Shown here: positions 34,032 to 42,949 of the stretch, in pieces | Position numbering within the stretch: the stretch's first letter is position 1 | Layout of the letters: each line of letters begins with the position of its first letter | Assembly: GCF_000152625.1 (NCBI RefSeq) | Contig: NZ_CH724156.1 | Span: 2,968,602 to 3,032,601 of the forward strand | Source of the DNA: Roseovarius nubinhibens ISM | GTDB lineage: Bacteria > Pseudomonadota > Alphaproteobacteria > Rhodobacterales > Rhodobacteraceae | Length of the DNA stretch: 64,000 nucleotides | Direction: 5' to 3' | The notes under the pieces: model-generated | The model's input: only the letters and a program-made list of their open reading frames with translations | Told to the model about the DNA's origin: nothing | Database searches by the model: none | Made by a program: the position numbers and the translations under genes

Positions 34032-36461
34032 ATGAAGACCCATGCAAAAGCAGTAGTGATCGGCGGCGGCGTCATCGGCTGCTCGATCCTGTATCACCTG
34101 ACCAAGCTTGGCTGGACGGATGTGATGCTGCTCGAGCGCGATGAGCTCACATCCGGGTCGACCTGGCATGCGGCGGCCAATATCCACGGGCTGCATGACA
34201 GTGCCAACATCAGCCGCCTGCAGCATTACACGATGACCCTCTACAATGAGCTCGAGGCCGAAACCGGCCAGAGCTGTGGCGTGTTTCAGCCCGGCTCGCT
34301 CTATCTCGCGCAGACCGAGGCCCGCGAACATCAGCTGCGCCTGCAGGCCGCCAAGGCCAAGCTCTATGGCATGAATTTCCACGAGGTGAGCCGCGACGAG
34401 GCCGAACGGCTGCACCCGCTGGTCAATTTCGACGGCATCCGCTGCATCATGTGGGAACCCGATGGCGGCAATGTCGATCCCTCGGGCGTGACCAATGCCT
34501 ATGCGGTGGGCGCACGGCAACGCGGCGCGGAAATCCATCGCTTTACCCCGGTGACCGGCACCGACCAACAGCCCGACGGCAGCTGGATCGTGCGCACGCC
34601 CAAGGGCGACATCCACACCGAATGGGTGATCAACGCCGCAGGTCTCTGGGGCCGCGAAGTGGCCGCGCTGGCCGGGATCGAAGTGCCGCTGCAACCGACC
34701 GAGCATCAGTATTTCGTCACCGAAACCATCGCCGAGATCGACGCGATGGACCGCCGTCTGCCTTCTGTGGCGGACCGCGATGGCGAATATTACCTGCGTC
34801 AGGAGGGCAAGGGCCTGCTGATCGGCGCCTATGAGAAAGACATGCGTTTCTGGGCCGAAAACGGCACGCCGCTCGATTTCGCCCATGATCTCTTTGCCGA
34901 TGATCTCGACCGGATCATGGAAAACGTGATGCGCGCCATGGATCGGGTGCCGGTGGCGGCCGAAGCGGGCGTCAAACGGGTGATCAACGGCCCGATGATC
35001 TGGTCGCCTGACAGCAACGTGATCCTCGGCCCGGTGCCGGAGCTCAAGAATTACTTCATGTGCGGCGGCATCATCCCCGGCTTTAGCCAATCGGCGGGCA
35101 TGGGGCTCATGTGTGCGCAATGGATGATCGAAGGCGAGATGAAATACGACATGTTCCCCTGGGACGTGGCGCGGTTCGGTCTCTGGGCCAATGACCGCAA
35201 ATTCGTCAAGGCCAAGGTCGAGGATGTCTATTCGCACCGGTTCGCCATCCATTACCCGAACGAAGAACGGGCCGCGGGCCGTCCGCTGCGCACCCGTCCG
35301 GCCTATGAGATGCAAAAAGACATGGGCGCGGTCTTTGGCCTCAACTATGGCTGGGAGCATCCGCAATGGTTCGCGGGCGAAAAAGGCGCGAAAGACACCA
35401 ATGGCTTCACCCGTCAGAACTGGTGGGAGCCGGTGGGCGAGGAATGCCGGATGCTGCGTGAACGCGCCGGCATCATCGATATTTCCAACTTTGCCAAATA
35501 CCGCTGCAAAGGGCCGGGGGCCGAGGATTGGCTCAACAGCGTCTTTGCCAACAAGATGCCGAAATCCGTGGGCCGCTCCTGCCTGACACCGCTCATCTCG
35601 GTGCGCGGCGGCATCGCCGGCGACGCCACGGTGACGCGCACCGCCGAGGACGAGTTCTGGATCGTGTCGTCGGGCATGGCGGAACGCTATCACAAGCGGT
35701 TCTTCGACATGGTGCCACTGCCCGAGGGCACGACCTTCGAGAGCCACACCGAGGCGATGTGCGGCTTTAACGTGGCCGGGCCGAAATCGCGCGACATGCT
35801 GCAGCGGCTCACGAATGCCTCGCTCGCGACCGAGGATTTCCCCTTCATGCGCTCGAAAGTGATCGAGCTGGGCGGCGTCGAATGCCTTGCCCTCCGGGTG
35901 AGCTTTACCGGCGATCTGGGTTGGGAGCTGCACTGCAAGACCGAGGATCAGGCGAAACTCTATGCCGCGCTTCTCGAGGCGGGCAAAGAGTTCGGAGCCG
36001 GGCCGGTGGGCGCGCGGGCGCTGATGTCGATGCGGGTGGAAAAGGGCTATGGCTCCTGGAGCCGCGAATACAGCCCCGAATATTACCCGCACGAAGTGGG
36101 CCTCGCGGCGCTGTGCAAGATGGACAAGGACTTCCTGCACAAGGCCGCCGCTGAGAAAGCTCTGGCCGAGCCCGAGCGCGAACAGCTGGTCTTGATCCAT
36201 GTCGACGAGGCAGCAGTGACCGCATCGAATGCCGACGCCACCGGCGGCGAGCCGATCTTCCGCGATGGCAAGGGGATCGGGCGCGTGACCTCGGGCACCT
36301 ATGGCTATTCCGTGGGGATGAGCCTCGCGCTTGGCTATGTCAAAGCGGGCACAGCCGCCCCGGGCGATGCCGTCGATGTGATGATCCTCGGACAGCCGCA
36401 CAAGGCCGTGATCCTGCACGAGCCGCCCTTTGATCCCGAGGGCAAGCGGCTCAGGGCCTGA
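34032..36461 (+). CDS. FAD-dependent oxidoreductase-GcvT fusion (paralogue 3)
   Basis: An 809-residue protein. The FAD motif GGGVIG is at residues 11-16 and His46 lies in SGSTWHAAANIHG. The loop after His46 differs from the other two paralogues (AANIHGLHDSANISR instead of AAG...), so the substrate may differ. GcvT domains follow from ~residue 430 (MGAVFGLNYGWEHPQWFAG, FTGDLGWELHCKTEDQA, MSMRVEKGYGSWSREYSPEY). A terminator follows at 36478. Function is inferred as demethylation of an N-methylated glycine. Confidence 0.88.
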   Translation: MKTHAKAVVIGGGVIGCSILYHLTKLGWTDVMLLERDELTSGSTWHAAANIHGLHDSANISRLQHYTMTLYNELEAETGQSCGVFQPGSLYLAQTEAREHQLRLQAAKAKLYGMNFHEVSRDEAERLHPLVNFDGIRCIMWEPDGGNVDPSGVTNAYAVGARQRGAEIHRFTPVTGTDQQPDGSWIVRTPKGDIHTEWVINAAGLWGREVAALAGIEVPLQPTEHQYFVTETIAEIDAMDRRLPSVADRDGEYYLRQEGKGLLIGAYEKDMRFWAENGTPLDFAHDLFADDLDRIMENVMRAMDRVPVAAEAGVKRVINGPMIWSPDSNVILGPVPELKNYFMCGGIIPGFSQSAGMGLMCAQWMIEGEMKYDMFPWDVARFGLWANDRKFVKAKVEDVYSHRFAIHYPNEERAAGRPLRTRPAYEMQKDMGAVFGLNYGWEHPQWFAGEKGAKDTNGFTRQNWWEPVGEECRMLRERAGIIDISNFAKYRCKGPGAEDWLNSVFANKMPKSVGRSCLTPLISVRGGIAGDATVTRTAEDEFWIVSSGMAERYHKRFFDMVPLPEGTTFESHTEAMCGFNVAGPKSRDMLQRLTNASLATEDFPFMRSKVIELGGVECLALRVSFTGDLGWELHCKTEDQAKLYAALLEAGKEFGAGPVGARALMSMRVEKGYGSWSREYSPEYYPHEVGLAALCKMDKDFLHKAAAEKALAEPEREQLVLIHVDEAAVTASNADATGGEPIFRDGKGIGRVTSGTYGYSVGMSLALGYVKAGTAAPGDAVDVMILGQPHKAVILHEPPFDPEGKRLRA

Positions 36462-36477
36462 CGACCGGCCCGCATCA

Positions 36478-36513
36478 AGGCGCGCGCTCCTCTCCCGGCG
36501 CGCGCCTCTTTTT
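36478..36513 (+). terminator. Rho-independent terminator of paralogue 3
   Basis: AGGCGCGCGC (36478-36487) pairs with GCGCGCGCCT (36498-36507), followed by CTTTTT. Confidence 0.8.
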
Positions 36514-36551
36514 ACGAGGCTCTACAGGCTCTCTGTAGGGCCTCTTCTTTG

Positions 36552-36581
36552 GCCTCTTTCTGGTTCAAAATACCCAAATCC
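36552..36581. repeat. Dispersed intergenic motif, copy 1
   Basis: GCCTCTTTCTGGTTC then AAAATACCCAAATCC. A near-identical copy lies at 49296-49323. Both sit between convergent gene ends. It resembles a sequence common in Rhodobacterales intergenic regions, recalled from memory and not checked. Confidence 0.65.
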
Positions 36582-36603
36582 ACCGGCGCCACAGGGCGCG
36601 GCC

Positions 36604-37899
36604 CTAGCCGAGCTTGCGGATCTTCAGCCGGGTCAGGCGATTGTCCTGCCGTTCTAGCACTTCGAAGCGGAAACCGTGGAAGATGAACACCTGCTTTTCC
36701 TTGGGGATCATCTGCGCCTCGTGGATGACGAGACCGGCCACGGTATTGGCGGCATCATCGGGCAGCGACCAGTCGGTCGCGCGGTTGAGGTCGCGGATGG
36801 TCATGGCGCCTTCGACGATGAGCGAATTGTCCTCGCTGCGCAGGATCATCTCATCCTCTTCCTTGTCGAACTCGTCGGTGATCTCGCCGACGATCTCTTC
36901 GAGAATGTCCTCGAGCGTGATCAGCCCCTGCAGCGTGCCATATTCATCCACCACCAGCGCGAAATGGCTGCGCATCCGCAGGAATTGCCGCATCTGATCG
37001 TCGAGCGTGGTGGTTTCGGGGACGAAATAGGGCTCTTTGGCCACATCGGTGATCTCGAACCCGGCGAGCGCCTCATCCATGGCACCGCCGTTCTGCGCCT
37101 GTTTGTACATGGCGCGCAGCAGGTCCTTGGCGTGGACGACGCCGACGATATTGTCGGGATCTTCGCGGTAGATCGGCAGGCGGGTGTGGCTGCTCTTGAG
37201 ACATTGTTCAAGAATGGCCTGCGGGTTGGCATCGGCGTTGATCATCTCGATCTGGCTGCGGTGGAGCATGATTTCCTCGACCGCGCGGTCGCCAAGATCG
37301 AGCGCGCCGAGGATGCGGTCGCGGTCTTCTTTCTCGACCACGCCTTCGGAATGGCCGAGATAGAGCGCGCCGGCGATCTCTTCGCGCACCGCGAGGATAT
37401 GGCTGTCGGGGTCGGTCTGCACGCCAAAGAGCCGCAGCACCGCGCGCACGAAGAACCGCACCGCCGTCACCACCGGCGAAAACACCCGGATCACGATGGT
37501 GATGGCGGGGGCGGCGCGGCTGGCGGCGGCTTCGGCATTGGTGATCGCATAGGTCTTGGGCAGCACCTCGGCAAAGACCAGCACCAAGAGCGTCATCACC
37601 AGCGTCGCCAGCGCCACGCCGCTTTCGCCGAAGAGCCGGGTAAAGAGCGCGGTGGCGAGCGAGGTGGCGAGAATGTTCACCAGGTTGTTGCCGAGCAGCA
37701 CCGAGCCGATCAGCCGCTCATTGTCTTCCGTGATCTCGAGCGCGCGTTGGGATCCGCTGTCGCCTTTCTCGGCGCGGGTTTTAAGCTTGCCGCGCGAGGC
37801 GGCGGTGAGCGCGGTTTCACTTCCCGAGAAGAACCCGGAAAGCACCAAAAGCGCGAGGATGGCGGCGGCGGTCAGCCAGAAGGCGGTGTCGAGCGTCAC
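36604..37899 (-). CDS. HlyC/CorC-family (CNNM-like) membrane protein
   Basis: A 431-residue protein. An N-terminal DUF21 membrane domain (FFSGSETALTAASRGKL, VFAEVLPKTYAI) is followed by a CBS pair (DIVGVVHAKDLLRAMY; GLITLEDILEEIVGEI) and a C-terminal CorC_HlyC domain (GAMTIRDLNRATDW). Relatives are linked to magnesium/cobalt or other divalent-cation efflux; the old hemolysin name is misleading. Ends converge with paralogue 3. Confidence 0.9.
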   Translation of the reverse strand: MTLDTAFWLTAAAILALLVLSGFFSGSETALTAASRGKLKTRAEKGDSGSQRALEITEDNERLIGSVLLGNNLVNILATSLATALFTRLFGESGVALATLVMTLLVLVFAEVLPKTYAITNAEAAASRAAPAITIVIRVFSPVVTAVRFFVRAVLRLFGVQTDPDSHILAVREEIAGALYLGHSEGVVEKEDRDRILGALDLGDRAVEEIMLHRSQIEMINADANPQAILEQCLKSSHTRLPIYREDPDNIVGVVHAKDLLRAMYKQAQNGGAMDEALAGFEITDVAKEPYFVPETTTLDDQMRQFLRMRSHFALVVDEYGTLQGLITLEDILEEIVGEITDEFDKEEDEMILRSEDNSLIVEGAMTIRDLNRATDWSLPDDAANTVAGLVIHEAQMIPKEKQVFIFHGFRFEVLERQDNRLTRLKIRKLG

Positions 37900-38003
37900 G
37901 GGGCATATGTCCCTGAGTTAAAGATCAAGTGGTTGGCAGGTTTATGGGTTCTGCGGCCCCTGCGATCAAGGGGGAGGTTACGGGCAATGCCGTCAGTGAT
38001 GCG

Positions 38004-38948
38004 CTAACCTTTGCCGCGATCGGCGGCATCGGCCAGCGGATGATGGGTCATGACCAGCGATTTGAGCCGCTCTTCAAGCACATGGGTGTAGATTTCCGTC
38101 GTTGCCACATCGGCATGGCCGAGCAGCGTCTGGATCGCCCTGAGGTCCGCGCCATTGGCCAAAAGATGCGTGGCAAAGGCATGGCGCAGCGTGTGCGGCG
38201 TCACTTTGGAGGGGCTGACGCCCGCGGCCACCGCGAGATCCTTGATCAGCAGGTAAAAGCGATGCCGGGTCAGATGCCCGTCCTTGCTGCGCGAGGGAAA
38301 GAGAAAGGGCGAGGCGGGCAGGCCCTTTTGCCGCGCGGTCTCTTCCATGGCGTCGCGGTGGGCGAGCCAGTCGCGCAACGCCACTTGCGCGGGCGGCGAC
38401 AGCGGCACCATCCGTTCCTTGCCGCCCTTGCCGCGCACCATCAGCAGTTCGGGATTGCCGCGCGTGGCGGCCACGGGCAGCGAGACAAGCTCTGTCACGC
38501 GCAGCCCGGTGGCGTAGAGCAGCTCCATCAAACAGGTGTTGCGGAGCCGGTCGGCGGGGCCTCGGCCATGGCTGCGCGCGGCCTGCAAGAGCCCGTCGAC
38601 CTCTGCCTCGCTCAGCGTCTTGGGCAGGCGTCCGCTGCGGCCCGGTCCCTTGATCCGCAGCGCCGGGTTGTCGCCGCGCAGCCGTTCGTCAAAGGCAAAG
38701 CGATAGAGCTGTTTCACCGCCGACAGACGCCGCGCGCGGGTCGATTGCGCAAGCCCTTGCGCGTCACAATGGACGAGATAGGCCTCGACATCGGATTGCT
38801 GCAGGGTGGCGAGAGAAAGGGATTTATTTTCAACCCATTGCGAGAAGTCGCTCAGGTCGCGCGCATAGGCCATGAGCGTGTTCTTGGCGGCCCCCATTTC
38901 GGCCGCCTGCGCGTCGAGAAAGAGCGCGATCCAGCGCTGGTCGCTCAT
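38004..38948 (-). CDS. xerD: Tyrosine recombinase XerD
   Basis: A 314-residue site-specific recombinase. The SAM-like N-terminal domain is followed by the catalytic set: Arg in YATGLRVTELVSL, HTLRHAFATHLL, His in LLGHADVATTEIYTHV, which also contains the nucleophile Tyr. Length and its place beside aroK are typical of the chromosomal XerD that resolves dimers at dif. It overlaps the upstream gene by 4 bp. It is not part of the tRNA-Leu element. Confidence 0.93.
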   Translation of the reverse strand: MSDQRWIALFLDAQAAEMGAAKNTLMAYARDLSDFSQWVENKSLSLATLQQSDVEAYLVHCDAQGLAQSTRARRLSAVKQLYRFAFDERLRGDNPALRIKGPGRSGRLPKTLSEAEVDGLLQAARSHGRGPADRLRNTCLMELLYATGLRVTELVSLPVAATRGNPELLMVRGKGGKERMVPLSPPAQVALRDWLAHRDAMEETARQKGLPASPFLFPSRSKDGHLTRHRFYLLIKDLAVAAGVSPSKVTPHTLRHAFATHLLANGADLRAIQTLLGHADVATTEIYTHVLEERLKSLVMTHHPLADAADRGKG

Positions 38949-40471
38949 CGCGATTGTCCCAAGATGAGCCGCTGCAGCGCCGCGCGCCGTGCCGTGTCCT
39001 CGAGCCCGACGGCGCGCAGCGTGGCGAGCGCGTCGCGGATTTCGTCGTAATCCTCAGGCCCCGACCGGTCGAGCAGGATGGCGGCGCGCAAGATGGCCTC
39101 GCCGAGCTTGCCCTCGCGCAGATGGGCCTCGTGGCGATGGGCGGCGCCGGTGCTGGCAAAGGCCTCGGCAATGCTCTGTTCGAGCTGGCTCGTGGCGAGA
39201 TCACTCGTGGGCGTGCCGAGCGCGAGCGCCGCGAGGAAGCGGTCGGCCCCCTCGGGCGGCGTCTTGGCGGCGCTTTCATAGGCCGAGGAGAGAAGACGGA
39301 TGCGCCAGGCGAGCTCGGCCGTCTGGCCCGTCAGATCGCGGCGAGCGAGGGACTGGCCGTAGAGCTGGGCAAAGGGCACCTGCAGCCCGACACGTCCCAT
39401 ATGCGCCCAGACGCTGGGCAGGGTGGCACTGATCTCTTCGGCGCTGCCATTGGTCAGGGCCGCGTCGAATTTTTGCACGGCCGAGACCCGGTCCCAGATG
39501 CCGCCCGAGGCCGCCGGGCGGCGGTCGGTATATAGACCGAGCAGGCGGTTTTCGGTGAGCGCCCCGGTGCGGGTCAGCCGTTCGGCTGCCTCGATCTCGG
39601 CCTTCCAGCCGGCGGTGTTGCGCAGATCGGCGGTGGCAAAGAGGCGCGGCAGCGACCGCGTCGGCAGCGGCGCACCTGCCGCCTCGTAAAGGCTAAAGAT
39701 CAGCGGATCGGGCGAGGAGGGCGGCGCCAGCGTGGTGCTGTCATCGACCATCTCGGGATCGAGATATTGCGCCAGAAGATGCGCCTCGATCTTGCTCAGC
39801 AGGCCGAGGGGCGCGGCGCTGTCATAGAGCAGCGCGGCGGTGGACCAATCGCCCGCGCGCGCGTGGCAGAAGATCTGCGCCGCGTAGGATTTCATCAGCG
39901 CGGGGTTCTTGTTCAATGCCTCGCAGGGCTTGGCTTCGTCCCCGGTCAGGAGCGACAGGTCGAACCAGAGCGGAAAGAGCTCTGAAGTATCCGGCCCGGC
40001 GCGTTCGAGCATGGCATGGGCGGGCTCAATCGCGCCGAAACGCATCAAGGCGCGCACCCGGGTCGCCAGAAACGCGCCGTCATCGCCGCTCGGCGGTTCG
40101 GCCTCGGCCAGCAAGAGCGTGTAGTAAAGCGCCTGAACGGCGGGCATGGGTTCGGCCGTGGTGCGCTCCCAGAGCGTTTCGAGATCGGCCTCGCGGCTCG
40201 CGATCCAGAGCGACACCGGCAGTCCGGTGACATCGGGCGGCAAGAGCCCCACCGCATCGCGGCGTGTACCGCCAAGTGGCATCACGGTCACTTCGGGGAG
40301 GGTCACGCCCTGGGCCACCGGGGCCTCGGGGCTTGGCGGGACCACGGGGCGGGCGACCGGCACGCGGCTCGTTTCATTGAGCCAGCCGATGGCGGAAAGC
40401 GGTTGATCCTGAGCGGAAACCTGCCCGGTCAGGGCCATGAGCGCCACGCAGAGAGGTCTAATTGCCTTCAA
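38945..40471 (-). CDS. Exported helical protein of unknown function
   Basis: A 508-residue protein. The TTG at 40471 is chosen as start: AGGAAA lies 6-8 bases upstream and it opens directly into a signal peptide (KAIRPLCVALMALTG, then QVSAQDQP). An ATG at 40549 would give a basic, non-signal N-terminus and overlap the small gene by 92 bp. The rest is alanine/leucine-rich helical repeats (LYYTLLLAEAEPPSGDDGAF, ATRVRALMRFGAIEPAHAM), TPR-like in pattern. Homologous proteins seem to sit here in related genomes; function is unknown. Coupled to xerD by a 4-bp overlap. Confidence 0.75.
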   Translation of the reverse strand: MKAIRPLCVALMALTGQVSAQDQPLSAIGWLNETSRVPVARPVVPPSPEAPVAQGVTLPEVTVMPLGGTRRDAVGLLPPDVTGLPVSLWIASREADLETLWERTTAEPMPAVQALYYTLLLAEAEPPSGDDGAFLATRVRALMRFGAIEPAHAMLERAGPDTSELFPLWFDLSLLTGDEAKPCEALNKNPALMKSYAAQIFCHARAGDWSTAALLYDSAAPLGLLSKIEAHLLAQYLDPEMVDDSTTLAPPSSPDPLIFSLYEAAGAPLPTRSLPRLFATADLRNTAGWKAEIEAAERLTRTGALTENRLLGLYTDRRPAASGGIWDRVSAVQKFDAALTNGSAEEISATLPSVWAHMGRVGLQVPFAQLYGQSLARRDLTGQTAELAWRIRLLSSAYESAAKTPPEGADRFLAALALGTPTSDLATSQLEQSIAEAFASTGAAHRHEAHLREGKLGEAILRAAILLDRSGPEDYDEIRDALATLRAVGLEDTARRAALQRLILGQSR

Positions 40472-40643
40472 GAATGATTTCCTGCCGAATCTCTTGTCGC
40501 GGCGGCGAAAAATCCGCCCCGAAGAAGGGGCCGAGATATGCATATGCAACCAGGGCGATAAACGCCAAAATCACCAGATAAAAAAGCCATTTGATAAGTC
40601 GTCCCACGATTTGCCTGCCTGCCTGTGTATGGGTTTTGACCAC
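40458..40643 (-). CDS. Small single-pass membrane protein
   Basis: A 61-residue protein with one membrane helix (WLFYLVILAFIALVAYAYLG) and a periplasmic tail GPFFGADFSPPRQEIRQ. The tail looks conserved in this bacterial group. It overlaps the next gene by 14 bp (its stop lies inside that gene's start region), so the three leftward genes down to xerD form one unit. Function unknown. Confidence 0.7.
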   Translation of the reverse strand: MVKTHTQAGRQIVGRLIKWLFYLVILAFIALVAYAYLGPFFGADFSPPRQEIRQEIILEGN

Positions 40644-40687
40644 TTTATATATGGCCTTTTGGCTAAGATCACGTCATTGAAGGCAAA

Positions 40688-41278
40688 ATGCAAACGATTG
40701 GCGGGGGAGTGCCGAGCGTGCCGGGCGCGGGCGAGTGGAACCTTAAAAAGACGGTGGTCATGGTGGGCATGATGGGGGCCGGGAAAACGGCCGTGGGCCG
40801 GGCCTTGGCGACGCGTCTCGGGGTGCCTTTTCTCGATTCTGATGCCGAGATCGAAGCCGCCGCCACGATGAGCATCGCCGAGATTTTCGAGCGCGATGGC
40901 GAGGCGTTTTTCCGCGACCGCGAGACCGAGGTGATCGACCGTTTGCTGGAAAATCAACGCGGGATTCTGAGCACCGGCGGCGGGGCGTTTCTGTCGGAGC
41001 GTAACCGGCAGATCATTTCTCAAAAGGGGGTTTCTGTGTGGCTTGATGCCGATCTCGATCTCTTGTGGAGTCGGGTAAAGCATAAGAATACCAGACCCTT
41101 GCTGCGCACTGCTAATCCGCGAGAAACATTGAAGACGCTTTATGAGGCACGGGTGCCGAGCTATCGCAAGGCCGATCTGGCGGTGCGCTCGCTGGCCGAA
41201 TACAGCATCGATACGATGGCCGGTCATGTGGTCGAGGCGCTTTTGGCGCGGGCGGATGTTCTGGAGAAAAACACATGA
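40688..41278 (+). CDS. aroK: Shikimate kinase
   Basis: A 196-residue kinase that phosphorylates shikimate. Walker A is VGMMGAGKTAVGRALA; the substrate-binding DSDAEIE and the GGGAFL motif are present, and RPLL(R) is the ATP-lid region. The N-terminal 20 residues are an extension before the core. It overlaps aroB by 4 bp, the usual arrangement in proteobacteria. Confidence 0.95.
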   Translation: MQTIGGGVPSVPGAGEWNLKKTVVMVGMMGAGKTAVGRALATRLGVPFLDSDAEIEAAATMSIAEIFERDGEAFFRDRETEVIDRLLENQRGILSTGGGAFLSERNRQIISQKGVSVWLDADLDLLWSRVKHKNTRPLLRTANPRETLKTLYEARVPSYRKADLAVRSLAEYSIDTMAGHVVEALLARADVLEKNT

Positions 41279-42396
41279 GCGAAACGGTGCATGTCCCGCT
41301 CGGGGACCGGGCCTATGATGTGGTTGTGGGCGACGGTCTGCTGGCCGAGGCGGGGGCGCGGATTGCGCCGCTGATTTCGGGGCGCAAACATGTCGCGGTG
41401 GTCAGTGACGAGACGGTGGCCGCGCTGCATCTGGACACGCTGCGCGCGGGGCTGGCGGAAGCGGGGATCAGCCTGTCGGTGCTGACCCTGCCGCCGGGCG
41501 AGGCAACCAAATGCTGGGCCGAGCTGGAGCGCGTGGTGGAATGGCTGCTTGCGGAAAAAATCGAGCGACGTGATGTGGTTATCGCGCTGGGCGGTGGGGT
41601 GATCGGCGATCTGGTGGGCTTTGCCGCGGCGATCCTGCGGCGGGGCGTGCGGTTTGTGCAGCTGCCGACGAGCCTTTTGGCGCAGGTTGACAGCTCGGTG
41701 GGGGGCAAAACGGGGATCAATTCGCCGCGGGGCAAGAACCTTGTGGGGGCCTTTCATCAGCCGAGCCTGGTGCTCGCCGATACCGGTGTTCTGGGCACGC
41801 TGAAACCGCGTGACTATCTGGCGGGCTACGGCGAGGTGGTGAAATACGGCCTGTTGGGAGATGCCGATTTTTTCCAATGGTTGGAGACACATGGCGCGCG
41901 TTCTGCAGGTGGCGACATGGCGGCGCGCATCCGGTTGGTGACCCATTCGGTGCAGATGAAAGCGGATATTGTGGTGCGCGATGAGACGGAGCAAGGGGAT
42001 CGGGCGTTGCTCAATCTCGGGCATACGTTTTGTCATGCGCTGGAGGCGGCGACGGGCTATTCGCAGCGGCTGTTGCATGGTGAGGGCGTGGCGGTGGGCT
42101 GTGCCTTGGCGTTTGAGCTGTCAGCACGGCTGGGGCTGTGTTCGCAAGAAGACCCGAGCCGGGTGCGGGCCCATTTGCGCGAGATGAACATGAAGGTCGA
42201 TCTCTCTGATATTGAAGGGGATTTGCCGGATGCGGATGCGCTGCTCGAGCTGATGGCGCAGGATAAGAAAGTCCTCGACGGGCAGTTGCGCTTTATTCTG
42301 GCGCGGGGCATTGGCGAGGCGTTTGTGACCTCGGATGTGCCGCGCGAGGCGGTGCGCGAGCTGCTCAATGATGCGCTGGCGGCGCGGCGGGGCTAG
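41275..42396 (+). CDS. aroB: 3-dehydroquinate synthase
   Basis: A 373-residue enzyme of the aromatic amino acid pathway, using NAD and a divalent metal. Visible marks are VVSDETVAALH, ALGGGVIGDLVGFAAA, DSSVGGKTGIN and the metal ligands in GYGEVVKYG and NLGHTFCHALE. Normal length. The 11-bp-phased element starts 25 bp after its stop. Confidence 0.95.
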   Translation: MSETVHVPLGDRAYDVVVGDGLLAEAGARIAPLISGRKHVAVVSDETVAALHLDTLRAGLAEAGISLSVLTLPPGEATKCWAELERVVEWLLAEKIERRDVVIALGGGVIGDLVGFAAAILRRGVRFVQLPTSLLAQVDSSVGGKTGINSPRGKNLVGAFHQPSLVLADTGVLGTLKPRDYLAGYGEVVKYGLLGDADFFQWLETHGARSAGGDMAARIRLVTHSVQMKADIVVRDETEQGDRALLNLGHTFCHALEAATGYSQRLLHGEGVAVGCALAFELSARLGLCSQEDPSRVRAHLREMNMKVDLSDIEGDLPDADALLELMAQDKKVLDGQLRFILARGIGEAFVTSDVPREAVRELLNDALAARRG

Positions 42397-42420
42397 GGTC
42401 TGAAAGCGAAATAAGGCAGG

Positions 42421-42464
42421 GTCGGTAACACGTCGGTAAAGCGACGGTATCGCGACTGTCCGCA
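42421..42464. repeat. Locus C of the 11-bp-phased intergenic element
   Basis: The clearest copy: GTCGGTAACAC, then GTCGGTAAAGC, then GACGGTATCGC, then GACTGTCCGCA. It lies downstream of aroB and before a pair of hairpins. Confidence 0.8.
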
Positions 42465-42502
42465 AAATCAGGGGATTTTCGGGACCGCGCGGCGCAGCGG
42501 GG

Positions 42503-42551
42503 CGCAGTCTTGGAAAGACTGCGGGGGGAAATCTTTGCAAGATTTCCTTTT
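42503..42551 (+). terminator. Two adjacent hairpins ending the aroKB transcript
   Basis: CGCAGTCTT-GGA-AAGACTGCG (42503-42523) is followed by GGAAATCTT-TGC-AAGATTTCC (42527-42547) and TTTT. The second is a Rho-independent terminator. The remaining gap to 42713 contains another hairpin, TGCCCA-AAAAT-TGGGCA (42588-42604), of unknown meaning. Confidence 0.8.
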
Positions 42552-42712
42552 AGGGCTGCGTGAAATTCGGCGGATGAAAGGCATGGCTGCCCAAAAATTG
42601 GGCATGCCGCCACGTCACACGGAAAATCATCCCTTGGCGCTTGGCCAATGCTGCAGGGCAGCATAGATCAGAGAGCAGAGGGAGGAGTTCACATAACGAG
42701 AGGTGATCTCCA

Positions 42713-42949
42713 ATGGCATATACGACACAACAACACCCGACGGCGCCTGATTTCTTTGCCGGGCTGCTGACGACCCTGCGCAAGACGCGGGAGTCGCTGG
42801 TGCATATCTTCTTTTCCTTCGGCGAGCACAGCTATCGCCTGCAGGAGCTTCAGGAGCTGGTGCAAATGAGCGATGAGCAACTGGCCGCGCGCAATCTGCG
42901 GCGCGAGGACATCGTGCATCACATCTTTTCGCACCAGCATGTCGGCTAG
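42713..42949 (+). CDS. DUF1127-family small protein
   Basis: A 78-residue protein. The C-terminal half, [20 protein letters not shown] followed by [12 protein letters not shown], is the DUF1127 arginine-rich motif. Small DUF1127 proteins in alphaproteobacteria have been tied to stress, RNA turnover and phosphate or carbon metabolism. This one has a longer N-terminal part than the ~45-residue forms. It stands alone with its own leader (316 bp) and shares the palindromic CTAG stop with arsH. Confidence 0.8.
   Translation: MAYTTQQHPTAPDFFAGLLTTLRKTRESLVHIFFSFGEHSYRLQELQELVQMSDEQLAARNLRREDIVHHIFSHQHVG

Noticed and set aside
33441..36419. Very long minus-strand open frame (about 990 codons) across the FAD-GcvT gene
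   Set aside because: It is antisense to a gene with clear domains. Its translation is Arg/His/Pro/Ala-rich without any motif, as expected from high-GC codon bias.
38004..38948. XerD-like recombinase as integrase of the tRNA-Leu element
   Set aside because: It lies 14 kb away in a conserved housekeeping neighbourhood and has XerD length and motifs.
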